Positions 54,150-61,630 of a DNA stretch of 64,000 bases are shown one piece after another. Each line of letters opens with the position of its first letter. The stretch's first letter is position 1. This stretch comes from Pseudomonas putida (GTDB lineage Bacteria > Pseudomonadota > Gammaproteobacteria > Pseudomonadales > Pseudomonadaceae). Location of the stretch: the NCBI RefSeq assembly GCF_025905425.1, contig NZ_CP109603.1, positions 4,852,501 to 4,916,500 on the forward strand. The letters are read 5' to 3'. The translations under genes and the position numbers were made by a program. The notes under the pieces are model-generated. The model did no database searches. It saw only the letters and a program-made list of their open reading frames with translations, and was not told where the DNA came from.

Positions 54150-55078
54150 TGAGCTATTTGCTCCTTCCAGGGCGTTCCGGTCTTGAGCATCGCATTTAGC
54201 CTCACTATCAATACTCGCATACACGCCACCACCGATACTTTCGCGCACTTCCCCTGGGCTCGCAGTGCTTTGTAGCGCTCGCAGAAGTCCTTGTTGTGCC
54301 GTATCACCACCCAGCAGGCCATATAGAGCGCCCGCCTGACTTGTGAGCGTCCCCCCCAGATTGAACGCTTGCCCGACTGCTTGCCGCTGTCCTGGTTGAA
54401 CGGCGCAACACCGACCAAGGCGGCAATTTCCTTCTTATCCACCTGGCCCAGCTCTGGCAGCAAGGCCATCAGCTTTCCGGCAGTAATCAGACCAATTCCT
54501 TTGACTTGAGTGAGCTGTTTAACCCGATCATCAGGCAAAGCTGCTGCCTGCTGTGCGATCTCTTGTTCCAGCGCTCGAATTTCACCCTTCAGATAGGCGA
54601 TGTGTTGTTCCAACCGCAAACAAACACTGGGAGCCCGCGCCTGCTTCAGGCGCCGCTTGTCATCGTCGCGCTGTTGGACGAAGCGATCCCGCTGCATAAG
54701 CAGTTCGCGCAGCAAAGCCCGCTCGGGTGTCATCACCTGGCAAGGCCGTGGGGGCATAACTTCAGCCAGGTGAGCCAAAACAGCTGCGTCAATGGGATCG
54801 GTCTTGGCGCGTTTACCCATCGACTTGGCAAAGTCCCGGGCACGACTGGGATTGATCCGGCAAACCGGAAAATCGGCATCCTGCAGCGCTTTGAGGACAT
54901 TGCACTCGTAGCCACCGGTAGCTTCGAGCAAGACCATTGAAATTGCATACTCGCCAAGCTTTTCGACGAGCAGTTGGAATCCCTTCAAGTCATTGGAAAC
55001 ACTGAAGTTCACCCCCTCAGGACGGATGTGAACAGCAAGTGTGGCACTGGAAACATCGATGCCGACAGAGGAAGACAT
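54143..55078 (-). CDS. IS110-family DEDD transposase (recombinase)
   Basis: The 311-residue protein starts MSSSVGIDVSS. The N-terminal RuvC-like DEDD domain has VGIDVSSATLAV (first Asp), LLEATGGYE (Glu) and KTDPIDAAVLA (two Asp). The C-terminal Transposase_20 domain has VAPFNQDSGKQSGKRSIWGGR, with the catalytic Ser of DSG. Both domains are intact, so the enzyme should be active. IS110 recombinases use an element-encoded bridge RNA to choose donor and target sites. The upstream end of this element carries a good candidate. Confidence 0.93.
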   Translation of the reverse strand: MSSSVGIDVSSATLAVHIRPEGVNFSVSNDLKGFQLLVEKLGEYAISMVLLEATGGYECNVLKALQDADFPVCRINPSRARDFAKSMGKRAKTDPIDAAVLAHLAEVMPPRPCQVMTPERALLRELLMQRDRFVQQRDDDKRRLKQARAPSVCLRLEQHIAYLKGEIRALEQEIAQQAAALPDDRVKQLTQVKGIGLITAGKLMALLPELGQVDKKEIAALVGVAPFNQDSGKQSGKRSIWGGRSQVRRALYMACWVVIRHNKDFCERYKALRAQGKCAKVSVVACMRVLIVRLNAMLKTGTPWKEQIAHS

Positions 55079-55103
55079 GGCCAAACCCTCTTAAACTCAA
55101 GGA

Positions 55104-55261
55104 GTGAGAGCGCTTTGGCTTGGCCCACGCTTGTGATTCGAGATTACGCCCCTCATCCAACTGTTCGGGCTCTCGCCAAAGTGGAACGGTGAATGGCAGC
55201 TTTTGCTCCCACACGTGCTCTGGGCACCTCGGGCTATCAGCTTGCCATTCACCGCTCTCAC
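55104..55261 (-). ncRNA. Candidate IS110 bridge RNA targeting REP
   Basis: The 158-base segment upstream of the transposase is closed by GTGAGAGCG / CGCTCTCAC and contains two stem-loops. Loop 1 has a 15-bp stem (CGGTGAATGGC-A-AGCT with AGCTGCCATTCACCG) and carries AGCCCG (minus strand of 55230-55235), identical to the left REP flank, and TGTGGGAGC (minus strand of 55205-55213), complementary to the right REP flank. Loop 2 is closed by CTTTGGC / GCCAAAG. It carries ACAGTTG (55158-55164), identical to the element's left donor end, and CACAAGC (55129-55135), complementary to the right donor end. The order target-left, target-right, donor-left, donor-right matches the published IS621 bridge-RNA layout. 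Transcription itself is inferred. Confidence 0.75.
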
Positions 55262-55266
55262 TTCAG

Positions 55267-55272
55267 ATTCTA
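55267..55272 (-). promoter_or_regulatory. Minus-strand -10-like box for the bridge RNA
   Basis: TAGAAT on the minus strand, about six bases before the predicted RNA start. In the circular junction form a TTGCTT -35-like box would lie 17 bases upstream, made from the two joined element ends. In the integrated form the -35 position reads CCGCTT. Confidence 0.45.
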
Positions 55273-55290
55273 TTCCCTCTCCAAGACACA

Positions 55291-55360
55291 AGCGGGCTTG
55301 CCCGCGAATGCAGCGGTGAATTCACCATCGCATTCGCGGGCAAGCCCGCTCCCACAGGGG
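55291..55360. repeat. REP pair, left copy truncated by the IS
   Basis: AGCGGGCTTGCCCGCGAATG is the tail of the interrupted REP. A complete inverted copy, CATTCGCGGGCAAGCCCGCT followed by CCCACAG, follows at 55330-55357. Confidence 0.85.
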
Positions 55361-55376
55361 TTCGGCAGGGTGCTGC

Positions 55377-55679
55377 TTATTGTTCGGCGATAGTCCGAAC
55401 GATCGCATCCACCGTGGCGTCGATCTGCGCCTGGGTGCGCGCAAGCGTCTGCTGGTGTTCCTTCTGCAGCTCAACCTGCTTGGAGCACAGGTTCAGTGCA
55501 GCCAGCACCAGCAGCTTATCGCCGATCAGGGTCGGATAAGAACGCTTGGTCTCAGCCAGGGCGGTGTTGAGCATCCGCACTGCCTGCGCCAGGGTTTCTT
55601 CCTGGCCTTCGGGCGCCTTGATCGAATAGTCGCTGCCGAGGATCGACACGACATTGACCGGCTGCGCTTGCAGACTCAT
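55377..55679 (-). CDS. ZapA-like cell-division protein
   Basis: The 100-residue protein has a ZapA fold. The N-terminal head has QPVNVVSILGSDYSIKAPEGQEETLAQAVRMLN, with LLVLAALNLCSKQV and a helical tail. ZapA cross-links FtsZ protofilaments. In pseudomonads the main zapA lies next to the 6S RNA gene and pepP, so this copy, beside chemoreceptor genes, may be a paralogue with a different partner. It overlaps the upstream coiled-coil gene by ATGA. Confidence 0.82.
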   Translation of the reverse strand: MSLQAQPVNVVSILGSDYSIKAPEGQEETLAQAVRMLNTALAETKRSYPTLIGDKLLVLAALNLCSKQVELQKEHQQTLARTQAQIDATVDAIVRTIAEQ

Positions 55680-55906
55680 GCGTTGACGACACCCGCATTG
55701 GCGCGATCAACCAGCGCCTGGATACGTGCGGCTGTGGCGCCGTTCTTTTCTTCCTGCTCCATCAGCGACAGCTGCAGGGTTTCGTTTTCTTCCTTGGCCT
55801 GGGCCAGTTGCTGACCAAGGGTGGTGTTCTGCTCGGTGAGTTGAGCGTTTTTCTGCATCAGGTCGCTGACCAGTTGCTCGATTTGATTCAGGGAGGCTTC
55901 CAGCAT
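55676..55906 (-). CDS. Small coiled-coil protein paired with ZapA-like protein
   Basis: The 76-residue protein is almost entirely a heptad coiled coil (MLEASLNQIEQLVSDLMQKN, then LTEQNTTLGQQLAQAKEE), with a short tail RANAGVVNA. It resembles the TIGR02449/ZapB-like proteins that neighbour zapA in gamma-proteobacteria. It is translationally coupled to the ZapA-like gene, which suggests a joint complex. Confidence 0.75.
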   Translation of the reverse strand: MLEASLNQIEQLVSDLMQKNAQLTEQNTTLGQQLAQAKEENETLQLSLMEQEEKNGATAARIQALVDRANAGVVNA

Positions 55907-56091
55907 GGGTCTATCTCAGGTTGTTGCAAAGGCCGCACACGATAAAGAAAAGCGTGAGTCCTCGCCATTAAATATCGGATTCTTAAGGTTTCTAACCCGC
56001 AGATTGACAGGGTAACCGCCCGCTTGTTCCGACCTGGATCAACCGCCGGTCAGGAAAAGGTTAGCGCGCTCACAATTTTCACTGCGCTCGC

Positions 56092-56118
56092 TCAAGACTA
56101 ACCCGTCACGACCGATAG
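56092..56118 (+). promoter_or_regulatory. FliA (sigma-28)-type promoter for the 4HB chemoreceptor
   Basis: TCAAGACT-N11-ACCGATAG resembles the sigma-28 consensus TAAAGTTT-N11-GCCGATAA and lies 66 bases before the start. Chemoreceptor genes are often under FliA. The rest of the 277-base gap 55907-56183 shows no other clear signal. Confidence 0.6.
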
Positions 56119-56183
56119 CCAGGCAAGTCATATTTCGTCGCTGCTCCCTGCGACCTCTTCCCTTTGCCTGGATTGCTCCTTCC

Positions 56184-57809
56184 ATGTCCCTACGCAACAT
56201 GAACATCGCCCCGCGCGCGCTGCTCGGCTTCGCGCTGATCGGCCTGCTGATGCTCGGCCTCGGCATTTTCTCGCTCATGCAGATGGGCAACATCCGCCAG
56301 GCGGGTGTCGCCATCGAAAGCATCAGCGTGCCCAGCATCAAGTCGCTCGACGAGCTCGCTGCGCTGAACCTGCGTATGCGCACCCTCTCCTATCGCCTGC
56401 TGCTCAACCGCGAACCGGAGACGCAGCGCGACACCCTCAACCTGCTGGACCAGCGCAACACCCAGATCGACCAGGCGCGCCGCGCCTACGAGCCCATGAT
56501 CGGCGCACCCGACGAGCAAGCCGCCTACGATCAATACAGCCAACTGCTCAATCAGTACCGCCAGCTGGAGGCGCGCATGCGCAGCCTGAGCCAGGCGGGC
56601 CGCACCGACGAACTGCGCGACCTGCTCAACCGCGACCTGCTGGCCAACTCCGAGCAGATCAACAAGGTCATGGACACCCTGGTGCGCATCAACACCGACC
56701 AGACCCGCGCCACCAACGAAACGGCTGCCGGCCAGTACGCATCTGCTTTCGCGCTGGTGATCGGTCTGTTGATCGCAGCCACCTTGTTGACGCTGGTGTG
56801 CGCGTTCCTGCTGACCCGCAGCATCGTCAAACCGATTGAAGACGCGCTCAAATGCGCCGAGCAGGTTGCCGACGGTGACCTGACCCACGTCATACGCGCC
56901 GAAGGCACCGACGAAGCCGCCCGCCTGCTGCGCGCCATGGCCCGCATGCAGGATAAGCTGCGCGATACTCTGCAATTGATTGCAGGCTCCGCGACCCAGC
57001 TGGCATCTGCGGCGGAAGAGCTCAATAGCGTCACCGATGAAAGCGCCCGCGGTTTGCAACAGCAGAACAACGAAATCGAACAGGCCGCTACCGCCGTCAC
57101 CGAAATGACCAGCGCCGTGGAAGAAGTGGCACGCAACGCGGTCAGCACCTCGGAGGCCTCGGGCGAAGCCAGCCGTTCGGCCGGCGACGGGCGCGACCTG
57201 GTACTGGAGACTGTTGGCGCCATCGAACGCATGAGCGGTGATGTACAGGCCACTGCCACGCTGATCACCCACTTGGCCGAGCAGTCGCGCGACATCGGCA
57301 AGGTGCTCGACGTGATCCGTGGCCTGGCCGACCAGACCAACCTGCTGGCACTTAATGCCGCGATCGAAGCGGCCCGTGCCGGTGAGGCAGGCCGTGGCTT
57401 TGCCGTGGTGGCCGATGAGGTGCGGGCACTGGCCCATCGTACCCAGCAGTCGACCAGCGAAATCGAGCGGATGATCGGGAGCATTCAGGGCGGTACCGAA
57501 GAGGCGGTGGAGTCGATGCGCACCAGCACCGAACGTGCCGCATCGACCCTGAACATCGCCCGTGGTGCGGGCATGGCGCTTGATACCATTGCGGGTGCCG
57601 TGGCGCAGATCAACGAGCGAAACCTGGTGATCGCCAGCGCGGCGGAAGAACAGGCGCAGGTAGCGCGGGAGGTGGACCGCAACCTGGTGAATATCAATGA
57701 CCTGTCGGTGCAGAGCGCGACCGGGGCGCATCAGACCAGCGCGGCGAGTGCGGAGTTGTCGCGGTTGGCGGTGGACCTGAACGGGCTGGTGGCCCGCTTC
57801 CGTACCTGA
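56184..57809 (+). CDS. Methyl-accepting chemotaxis receptor with 4-helix-bundle sensor
   Basis: The 541-residue receptor has a first membrane helix ([22 protein letters not shown]) and a periplasmic four-helix-bundle (4HB_MCP) domain (about 35-185). A second helix ([21 protein letters not shown]) and HAMP follow, then a signalling domain with [35 protein letters not shown]. It signals through the CheA/CheW core complex. The ligand is not predictable. The start at 56184 is preceded by a putative FliA promoter and a TCCTTCC stretch, but no clear Shine-Dalgarno sequence. Confidence 0.92.
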   Translation: MSLRNMNIAPRALLGFALIGLLMLGLGIFSLMQMGNIRQAGVAIESISVPSIKSLDELAALNLRMRTLSYRLLLNREPETQRDTLNLLDQRNTQIDQARRAYEPMIGAPDEQAAYDQYSQLLNQYRQLEARMRSLSQAGRTDELRDLLNRDLLANSEQINKVMDTLVRINTDQTRATNETAAGQYASAFALVIGLLIAATLLTLVCAFLLTRSIVKPIEDALKCAEQVADGDLTHVIRAEGTDEAARLLRAMARMQDKLRDTLQLIAGSATQLASAAEELNSVTDESARGLQQQNNEIEQAATAVTEMTSAVEEVARNAVSTSEASGEASRSAGDGRDLVLETVGAIERMSGDVQATATLITHLAEQSRDIGKVLDVIRGLADQTNLLALNAAIEAARAGEAGRGFAVVADEVRALAHRTQQSTSEIERMIGSIQGGTEEAVESMRTSTERAASTLNIARGAGMALDTIAGAVAQINERNLVIASAAEEQAQVAREVDRNLVNINDLSVQSATGAHQTSAASAELSRLAVDLNGLVARFRT

Positions 57810-57830
57810 AAACTGCTGGGGCCGCTTTGC

Positions 57831-57922
57831 GGCCCATTCGCGGGGCAAGCCCGCTCCCACAGGCTTATCACAGGTCTGAAATCAGTGGTCACCTGTGGGA
57901 GCGGGCTTGCCCCGCGAAGGGG
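57831..57922. repeat. REP pair upstream of RAYT
   Basis: GGCCCATTCGCGGGGCAAGC and its inverse GCTTGCCCCGCGAAGGGGCC flank a short loop between the receptor gene and the RAYT gene. Confidence 0.9.
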
Positions 57923-58018
57923 CCGACACTGCTACCCAACATCCAGCAACCATTCCCCGCCTCACGACACGGCCACTTAACCTAGTGTTTCCCTGAATCT
58001 TACTTCAGGGAACATCAC

Positions 58019-58474
58019 ATGGACCGTGCCCAATCCCACCTGCTGCGCCGTGGCCGTTTCTCACAGCCCGGTGGTCTCTACCTACTGACCACGGCAACCC
58101 ATGAGCGAAAGCGGATCTTCACCCAACTGCAGTTCGCCCGGGGCGTGATCCAGCAACTGAGGCAGACAGAAACCGATGGGCTTTGCCGATCCCTGGCCTG
58201 GGTGGTAATGCCTGACCATGTGCATTGGCTGATCGAATTGCGAAGTGGCACGTTGTGTTGCCTGATGCGCAGGTTCAAGTCATGCAGCAGTCATGCACTT
58301 TATAAGCGGGGCATGCCACGCGCAAAGGTATGGCAGCCGGGCTATCAGGACCGGGCCTTGCGTCGGGAGGAGAGTGTCGTGCAGGTGGCGAGGTACATCG
58401 TTGCCAACCCCGTAAGAGCAGGGCTGGTAGACCGTGCTGGCGATTATCCACATTGGGATGCAGTCTGGATTTGA
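58019..58474 (+). CDS. REP-associated tyrosine transposase (RAYT, Y1_Tnp)
   Basis: The 151-residue protein has the HUH metal site MPDHVHWLIEL and a single catalytic Tyr in VARYIVANPVRAGLV, with the expected short length. RAYTs are single-copy relatives of IS200/IS605 transposases that act on REP sequences and are thought to have spread them. It is flanked by REP pairs and by a 90-bp tandem array directly downstream, a typical REPtron setting. Both catalytic motifs are intact. Confidence 0.92.
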   Translation: MDRAQSHLLRRGRFSQPGGLYLLTTATHERKRIFTQLQFARGVIQQLRQTETDGLCRSLAWVVMPDHVHWLIELRSGTLCCLMRRFKSCSSHALYKRGMPRAKVWQPGYQDRALRREESVVQVARYIVANPVRAGLVDRAGDYPHWDAVWI

Positions 58475-58475
58475 T

Positions 58476-58508
58476 GGCCCTTTCGCGGGGCAAGCCCGCT
58501 CCCACAAG
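58476..58508. repeat. Single REP downstream of RAYT
   Basis: GGCCCTTTCGCGGGGCAAGC, then CCGCTCCCACAAG, directly after the RAYT stop. It runs into the tandem array. Confidence 0.82.
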
Positions 58509-58860
58509 TCCCCCGTAACCTTCAAGCCCGCGGTGAACCTGTGGGAGCGGCCTTGTGCCGCGAATGGCCGCAGAGCGGCCCCTTGGGTCTCCCACAAGCC
58601 CCCCGTAACCTTCAAGCCTGCGGTGAACCTGTGGGAGCGGCCTTGTGCCGCGAATGGCCGCAGAGCGGCCCCTTGGGTCTCCCACAAGCCCCCCGTAACC
58701 TTCAAGCCTGCGGTGAACCTGTGGGAGCGGCCTTGTGCCGCGAATGGCCGCAGAGCGGCCCCTTGGGTCTCCCACAAGTCCCCCGTAACCTTCAGCCCGC
58801 GGTGAACCTGTGGGAGCGGCCTTGTGCCGCGAATGGGCCGCAGAGCGGCCCCTTGGGTCT
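58501..58860. repeat. Four tandem 90-bp REP-derived repeats
   Basis: Units at 58501, 58591, 58681 and 58771 are each 90 bases and differ by a few bases. Units 2 and 3 are identical; unit 4 has one deletion and one insertion. Each contains CCCACAAG, CCCCCGTAACCTTCA, the GCGGCCTTGTGCCGCG palindrome and GGCCGCAGAGCGGCC. The whole 392-base gap between RAYT and gbcB consists of these. The reading frames through it are artefacts. Confidence 0.95.
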
Positions 58861-58865
58861 TTGGA

Positions 58866-59966
58866 TCAGTAATCGATCCGCACATCCCCTTTAGGCACAC
58901 TGCAGCACGACAGGATGTACCCCTCGGCCTCGTCTTCCTCGGTAATCCCGCCGTTGTGCTCCATCTCCACCTCGCCGCCCAGCTTGAGTACCTTGCAGGT
59001 GCCGCAAATGCCCATGCCGCATGCTTTGGGAATCATCAGCCCGACCTTCGCCGCCGCCGCATGCACGGTCTCGCCCGGGGCGATGCGAATACTCTTCTCG
59101 CTGCCGATGAACTCCACCAGGTTGAGGTCCGAGACATCCAGTTCCGGCGCATCGGCGGCCTGCTCGGCGTGTTCCACGGCATCGGCCTTGGCCTCTGCAG
59201 GCGTGGCACCGAACGATTCCTCGTGGTAGTTCTTCATGTCGAAGCCGACGGCTTCAAGCATGCGCTTGACCGCGCTCATGTACGGCGTCGGGCCGCAGCA
59301 GAACACCGTGCGTTCCATGTAGTCGGGCGAAATCAGCTCCATCAGGCGCTGGTTCAGATACCCACGGTAGCCCGCCCACGGCTCACCCAGCCCGTGCTTC
59401 TCACAAATGATGTGCAGGCTGAAGTTGGGGATGCGCGACGCCATCTGCTCCAGCTCGCGGTGGTAGATGATGTCCTTCGGCGAGCGGGCGCTGTGCACGA
59501 AGACCATGTCGACATTGGCGTTGGTGTCGTAGAACCAGCGCGCCATGGACATCACCGGGGTAATCCCGACACCGCCCGAGAGGTACAGCACCTTGCCCGC
59601 CGGGAAGTCGATGGCGTTGAACAACCCCACCGGCCCGTGCACCGGCAGTTCGGCGCCTTCGTGCATGGTGTCGTGCAGGTAGTTGGAGACATGCCCGCCC
59701 GGCACCCGCTTGACCGTGATCGAGAAACTGTACGGCACCGACGGCGAACTGGAGATGGTGTAGGAGCGCATCACCGGCTTGCCTTCGATCTCCAGCTCCA
59801 GGGTGACGAACTGCCCGGGCTTGAAGAAGAACATGATCGGTTGGTCGGCCATGAAGCAGAACGTGCGCACGTCCCAGGTCTCCTGGATGACCTTGACGCA
59901 GCGCACGATGTGGCGGCCGTTGGCCCAGGTCTGGGTGGTGACCGGATTGAGGAAGGTATCGGACAT
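58866..59966 (-). CDS. gbcB: Glycine betaine demethylase, reductase subunit GbcB
   Basis: The 366-residue protein begins MSDTFLNPVTTQTWANGRHIV at 59966, spaced six bases after GGAG. It has FAD-binding (MRSYTISSSPSVP), an NAD-binding region (LYLSGGVGITPVMSM, FCCGPTPYMSAV) and a C-terminal 2Fe-2S ferredoxin domain (PKACGMGICGTCKVLKLGG...LSCC). It passes electrons from NADH to GbcA for oxygen-dependent demethylation of glycine betaine to dimethylglycine. It is divergent from gbcA. Confidence 0.95.
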   Translation of the reverse strand: MSDTFLNPVTTQTWANGRHIVRCVKVIQETWDVRTFCFMADQPIMFFFKPGQFVTLELEIEGKPVMRSYTISSSPSVPYSFSITVKRVPGGHVSNYLHDTMHEGAELPVHGPVGLFNAIDFPAGKVLYLSGGVGITPVMSMARWFYDTNANVDMVFVHSARSPKDIIYHRELEQMASRIPNFSLHIICEKHGLGEPWAGYRGYLNQRLMELISPDYMERTVFCCGPTPYMSAVKRMLEAVGFDMKNYHEESFGATPAEAKADAVEHAEQAADAPELDVSDLNLVEFIGSEKSIRIAPGETVHAAAAKVGLMIPKACGMGICGTCKVLKLGGEVEMEHNGGITEEDEAEGYILSCCSVPKGDVRIDY

Positions 59967-60261
59967 GTTCATCTCCAGCAGCCGACTATTGGCCTTTTTA
60001 TGGCGTCGATAATGCGCAAGCTGAAGGCGACGTACATTCCTGCCTGCGACATCGGCGTACTTATCGCGACCAGCCCCATGCTGCAAGGGCTGTGGCGTCG
60101 TTATTCAAATCGGCCATGTCGCCCATGGATACGGTTCACGACGCCTTCGGACGCACACTCCACGGCAAAAGAACCTGCTGTTTTTTTTACGACAGCCTTG
60201 CGGCACCACAACAATGATTAGCCACCTTTTGCCGGCCGCACACGGCCCCGAGGACCACACG

Positions 60262-61554
60262 ATGGACGTCACCGCAACCCTGAGCCTGGGCGATCCACTG
60301 GAAGCAGCACGCACGGCCACCGCCGAGATGCTGCAGACCCGCGAGCGCACCTACTCGCTGCCCCAGCCTTTCTACACCGACGAGCGTCTGTTCCAGATCG
60401 ACATGCAGGAGATCTTCCACAAAGAGTGGCTGATCGCCGGCATGACTTGCGAGATTCCGGCCAAAGGCAACTTCATCACCCTGCAGATCGGCAAGAACCC
60501 GATCATCGTCATCCGTGGCGCCGAAGGTAAGGTGCATGCCTTCCACAACGTCTGCCGACACCGCGGCTCGCGCCTGTGCACCAGCGACAAGGGCAAGGTG
60601 GCCAAGCTGGTCTGCCATTACCACCAGTGGACCTACGAGCTGGACGGCCGCCTGCTGTTCGCCGGCACCGAAATGGGCGCCGACTTCGACATGAAGGAAT
60701 ACGGCCTCAAGCCTGTGAACGTGAAGGTTGCGGGTGGCTACATCTTCATCAGCCTGGCGGAAAACCCGCCAGCCATCGACGAGTTCCTGGCCACTCTGGA
60801 CCATTACATGGAACCGTACGACATGGAGAACACCAAGATCGCGGTGCAGACCCAGTTGCTGGAAAAGGCCAACTGGAAGCTGGTACTGGAAAACAACCGC
60901 GAGTGCTACCACTGCAGCGGTTCGCACCCAGAGCTGCTGAAGACCCTGCTCGAATGGGACGACACCAACGACCCGCGTGCCAGCCAGGAATTCAAAGACC
61001 ACGTGGCCGCTTCTGCCGCCGCCTGGGAAGCCGAGAAAATCCCGTACCTGCACAAGAGCCACGGCCTGCGTAACCGCATCGTGCGCATGCCGCTGCTCAA
61101 GGGCACCGTGTCGATGACCATGGACGGCAAGCAGGCCTGCCAGAAGCTGATGGGCCGCATCAAGAACCCGGACCTGGGCTCGATGCGCATCCTGCACCTG
61201 CCGCACTCGTGGAACCACTGCATGGGCGATCACATGATCGTCTTCACCGTGTGGCCGATCAGCGCCCAGGAGACCTTGGTCACAACCAAGTGGCTGGTGC
61301 ACAAGGACGCGGTCGAAGGCGTCGACTACGACCCAGCGCAGATGCGCAAGGTGTGGGACGCCACCAACGACCAGGACCGCCGCCTGGCGGAAGAGAACCA
61401 GCGCGGGATCAACTCTACCGCTTACCAGCCAGGGCCTTACTCGAAGACCTATGAGTTTGGTGTGGTGAACTTTATTGACTGGTATAGCCAGCGGGTGCTG
61501 GAGAACCTCGGGGCGGAGCCGGCGCCGTATTTGAAGGAAGTGCAGGCGCAGTAA
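60262..61554 (+). CDS. gbcA: Glycine betaine demethylase, Rieske oxygenase subunit GbcA
   Basis: The 430-residue Rieske non-haem oxygenase starts MDVTATLSLGDPLEAAR at 60262, with GAGGA upstream. It has the Rieske cluster CRHRGSRL and CHYHQW (Cys-His/Cys-His) and a catalytic Fe site downstream (ENNRECYHCSGSHPELL, with the 2-His region). It demethylates glycine betaine to dimethylglycine plus formaldehyde. The longer frame to 60214 has a poorer start. It shares the 295-base divergent gap 59967-60261 with gbcB, where GbdR control is expected from work on P. aeruginosa. I could not pick out the operator by eye. Confidence 0.95.
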   Translation: MDVTATLSLGDPLEAARTATAEMLQTRERTYSLPQPFYTDERLFQIDMQEIFHKEWLIAGMTCEIPAKGNFITLQIGKNPIIVIRGAEGKVHAFHNVCRHRGSRLCTSDKGKVAKLVCHYHQWTYELDGRLLFAGTEMGADFDMKEYGLKPVNVKVAGGYIFISLAENPPAIDEFLATLDHYMEPYDMENTKIAVQTQLLEKANWKLVLENNRECYHCSGSHPELLKTLLEWDDTNDPRASQEFKDHVAASAAAWEAEKIPYLHKSHGLRNRIVRMPLLKGTVSMTMDGKQACQKLMGRIKNPDLGSMRILHLPHSWNHCMGDHMIVFTVWPISAQETLVTTKWLVHKDAVEGVDYDPAQMRKVWDATNDQDRRLAEENQRGINSTAYQPGPYSKTYEFGVVNFIDWYSQRVLENLGAEPAPYLKEVQAQ

Positions 61555-61565
61555 GCAATCCGCAT

Positions 61566-61606
61566 CCTGACAGCGCTCTGCCTGCTAAGAGGCGGAGCGC
61601 GTCAGG
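61566..61606. terminator. Hairpin between convergent gbcA and RHS protein C
   Basis: CCTGAC-(A)-GCGCTC-T-GCCT pairs with AGGC-G-GAGCGC-GTCAGG over a six-base loop. It has no U-tract, so it may be a bidirectional or factor-dependent end. Confidence 0.55.
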
Positions 61607-61630
61607 TCACCTGCAGTATCTGCGAATATG

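Larger units (their letters stand above)
54051..55290 (-). mobile_element. IS110-family insertion sequence inside a REP
   Basis: The element is about 1.24 kb (1240 bases between REP halves, plus a shared AGC). Its left edge begins AACTGTCTTC next to CTGTGGGAGC, and its right edge ends CCAAGACACA next to AGCGGGCTTG. It has one DEDD transposase gene and non-coding ends of about 92 and 212 bases. There are no terminal inverted repeats, as expected for IS110. REP-occupying IS110 elements such as ISPpu10 are known in P. putida. Confidence 0.85.

Noticed and set aside
58501..58860. Tandem repeats as a CRISPR array
   Set aside because: The units are contiguous 90-mers with no unique spacers, and no cas genes are present.
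58280..58900. Open reading frames on both strands through the 90-bp repeats
   Set aside because: Unit length is a multiple of three, so frames stay open by periodicity. No ribosome site, and the translation is a REP artefact.
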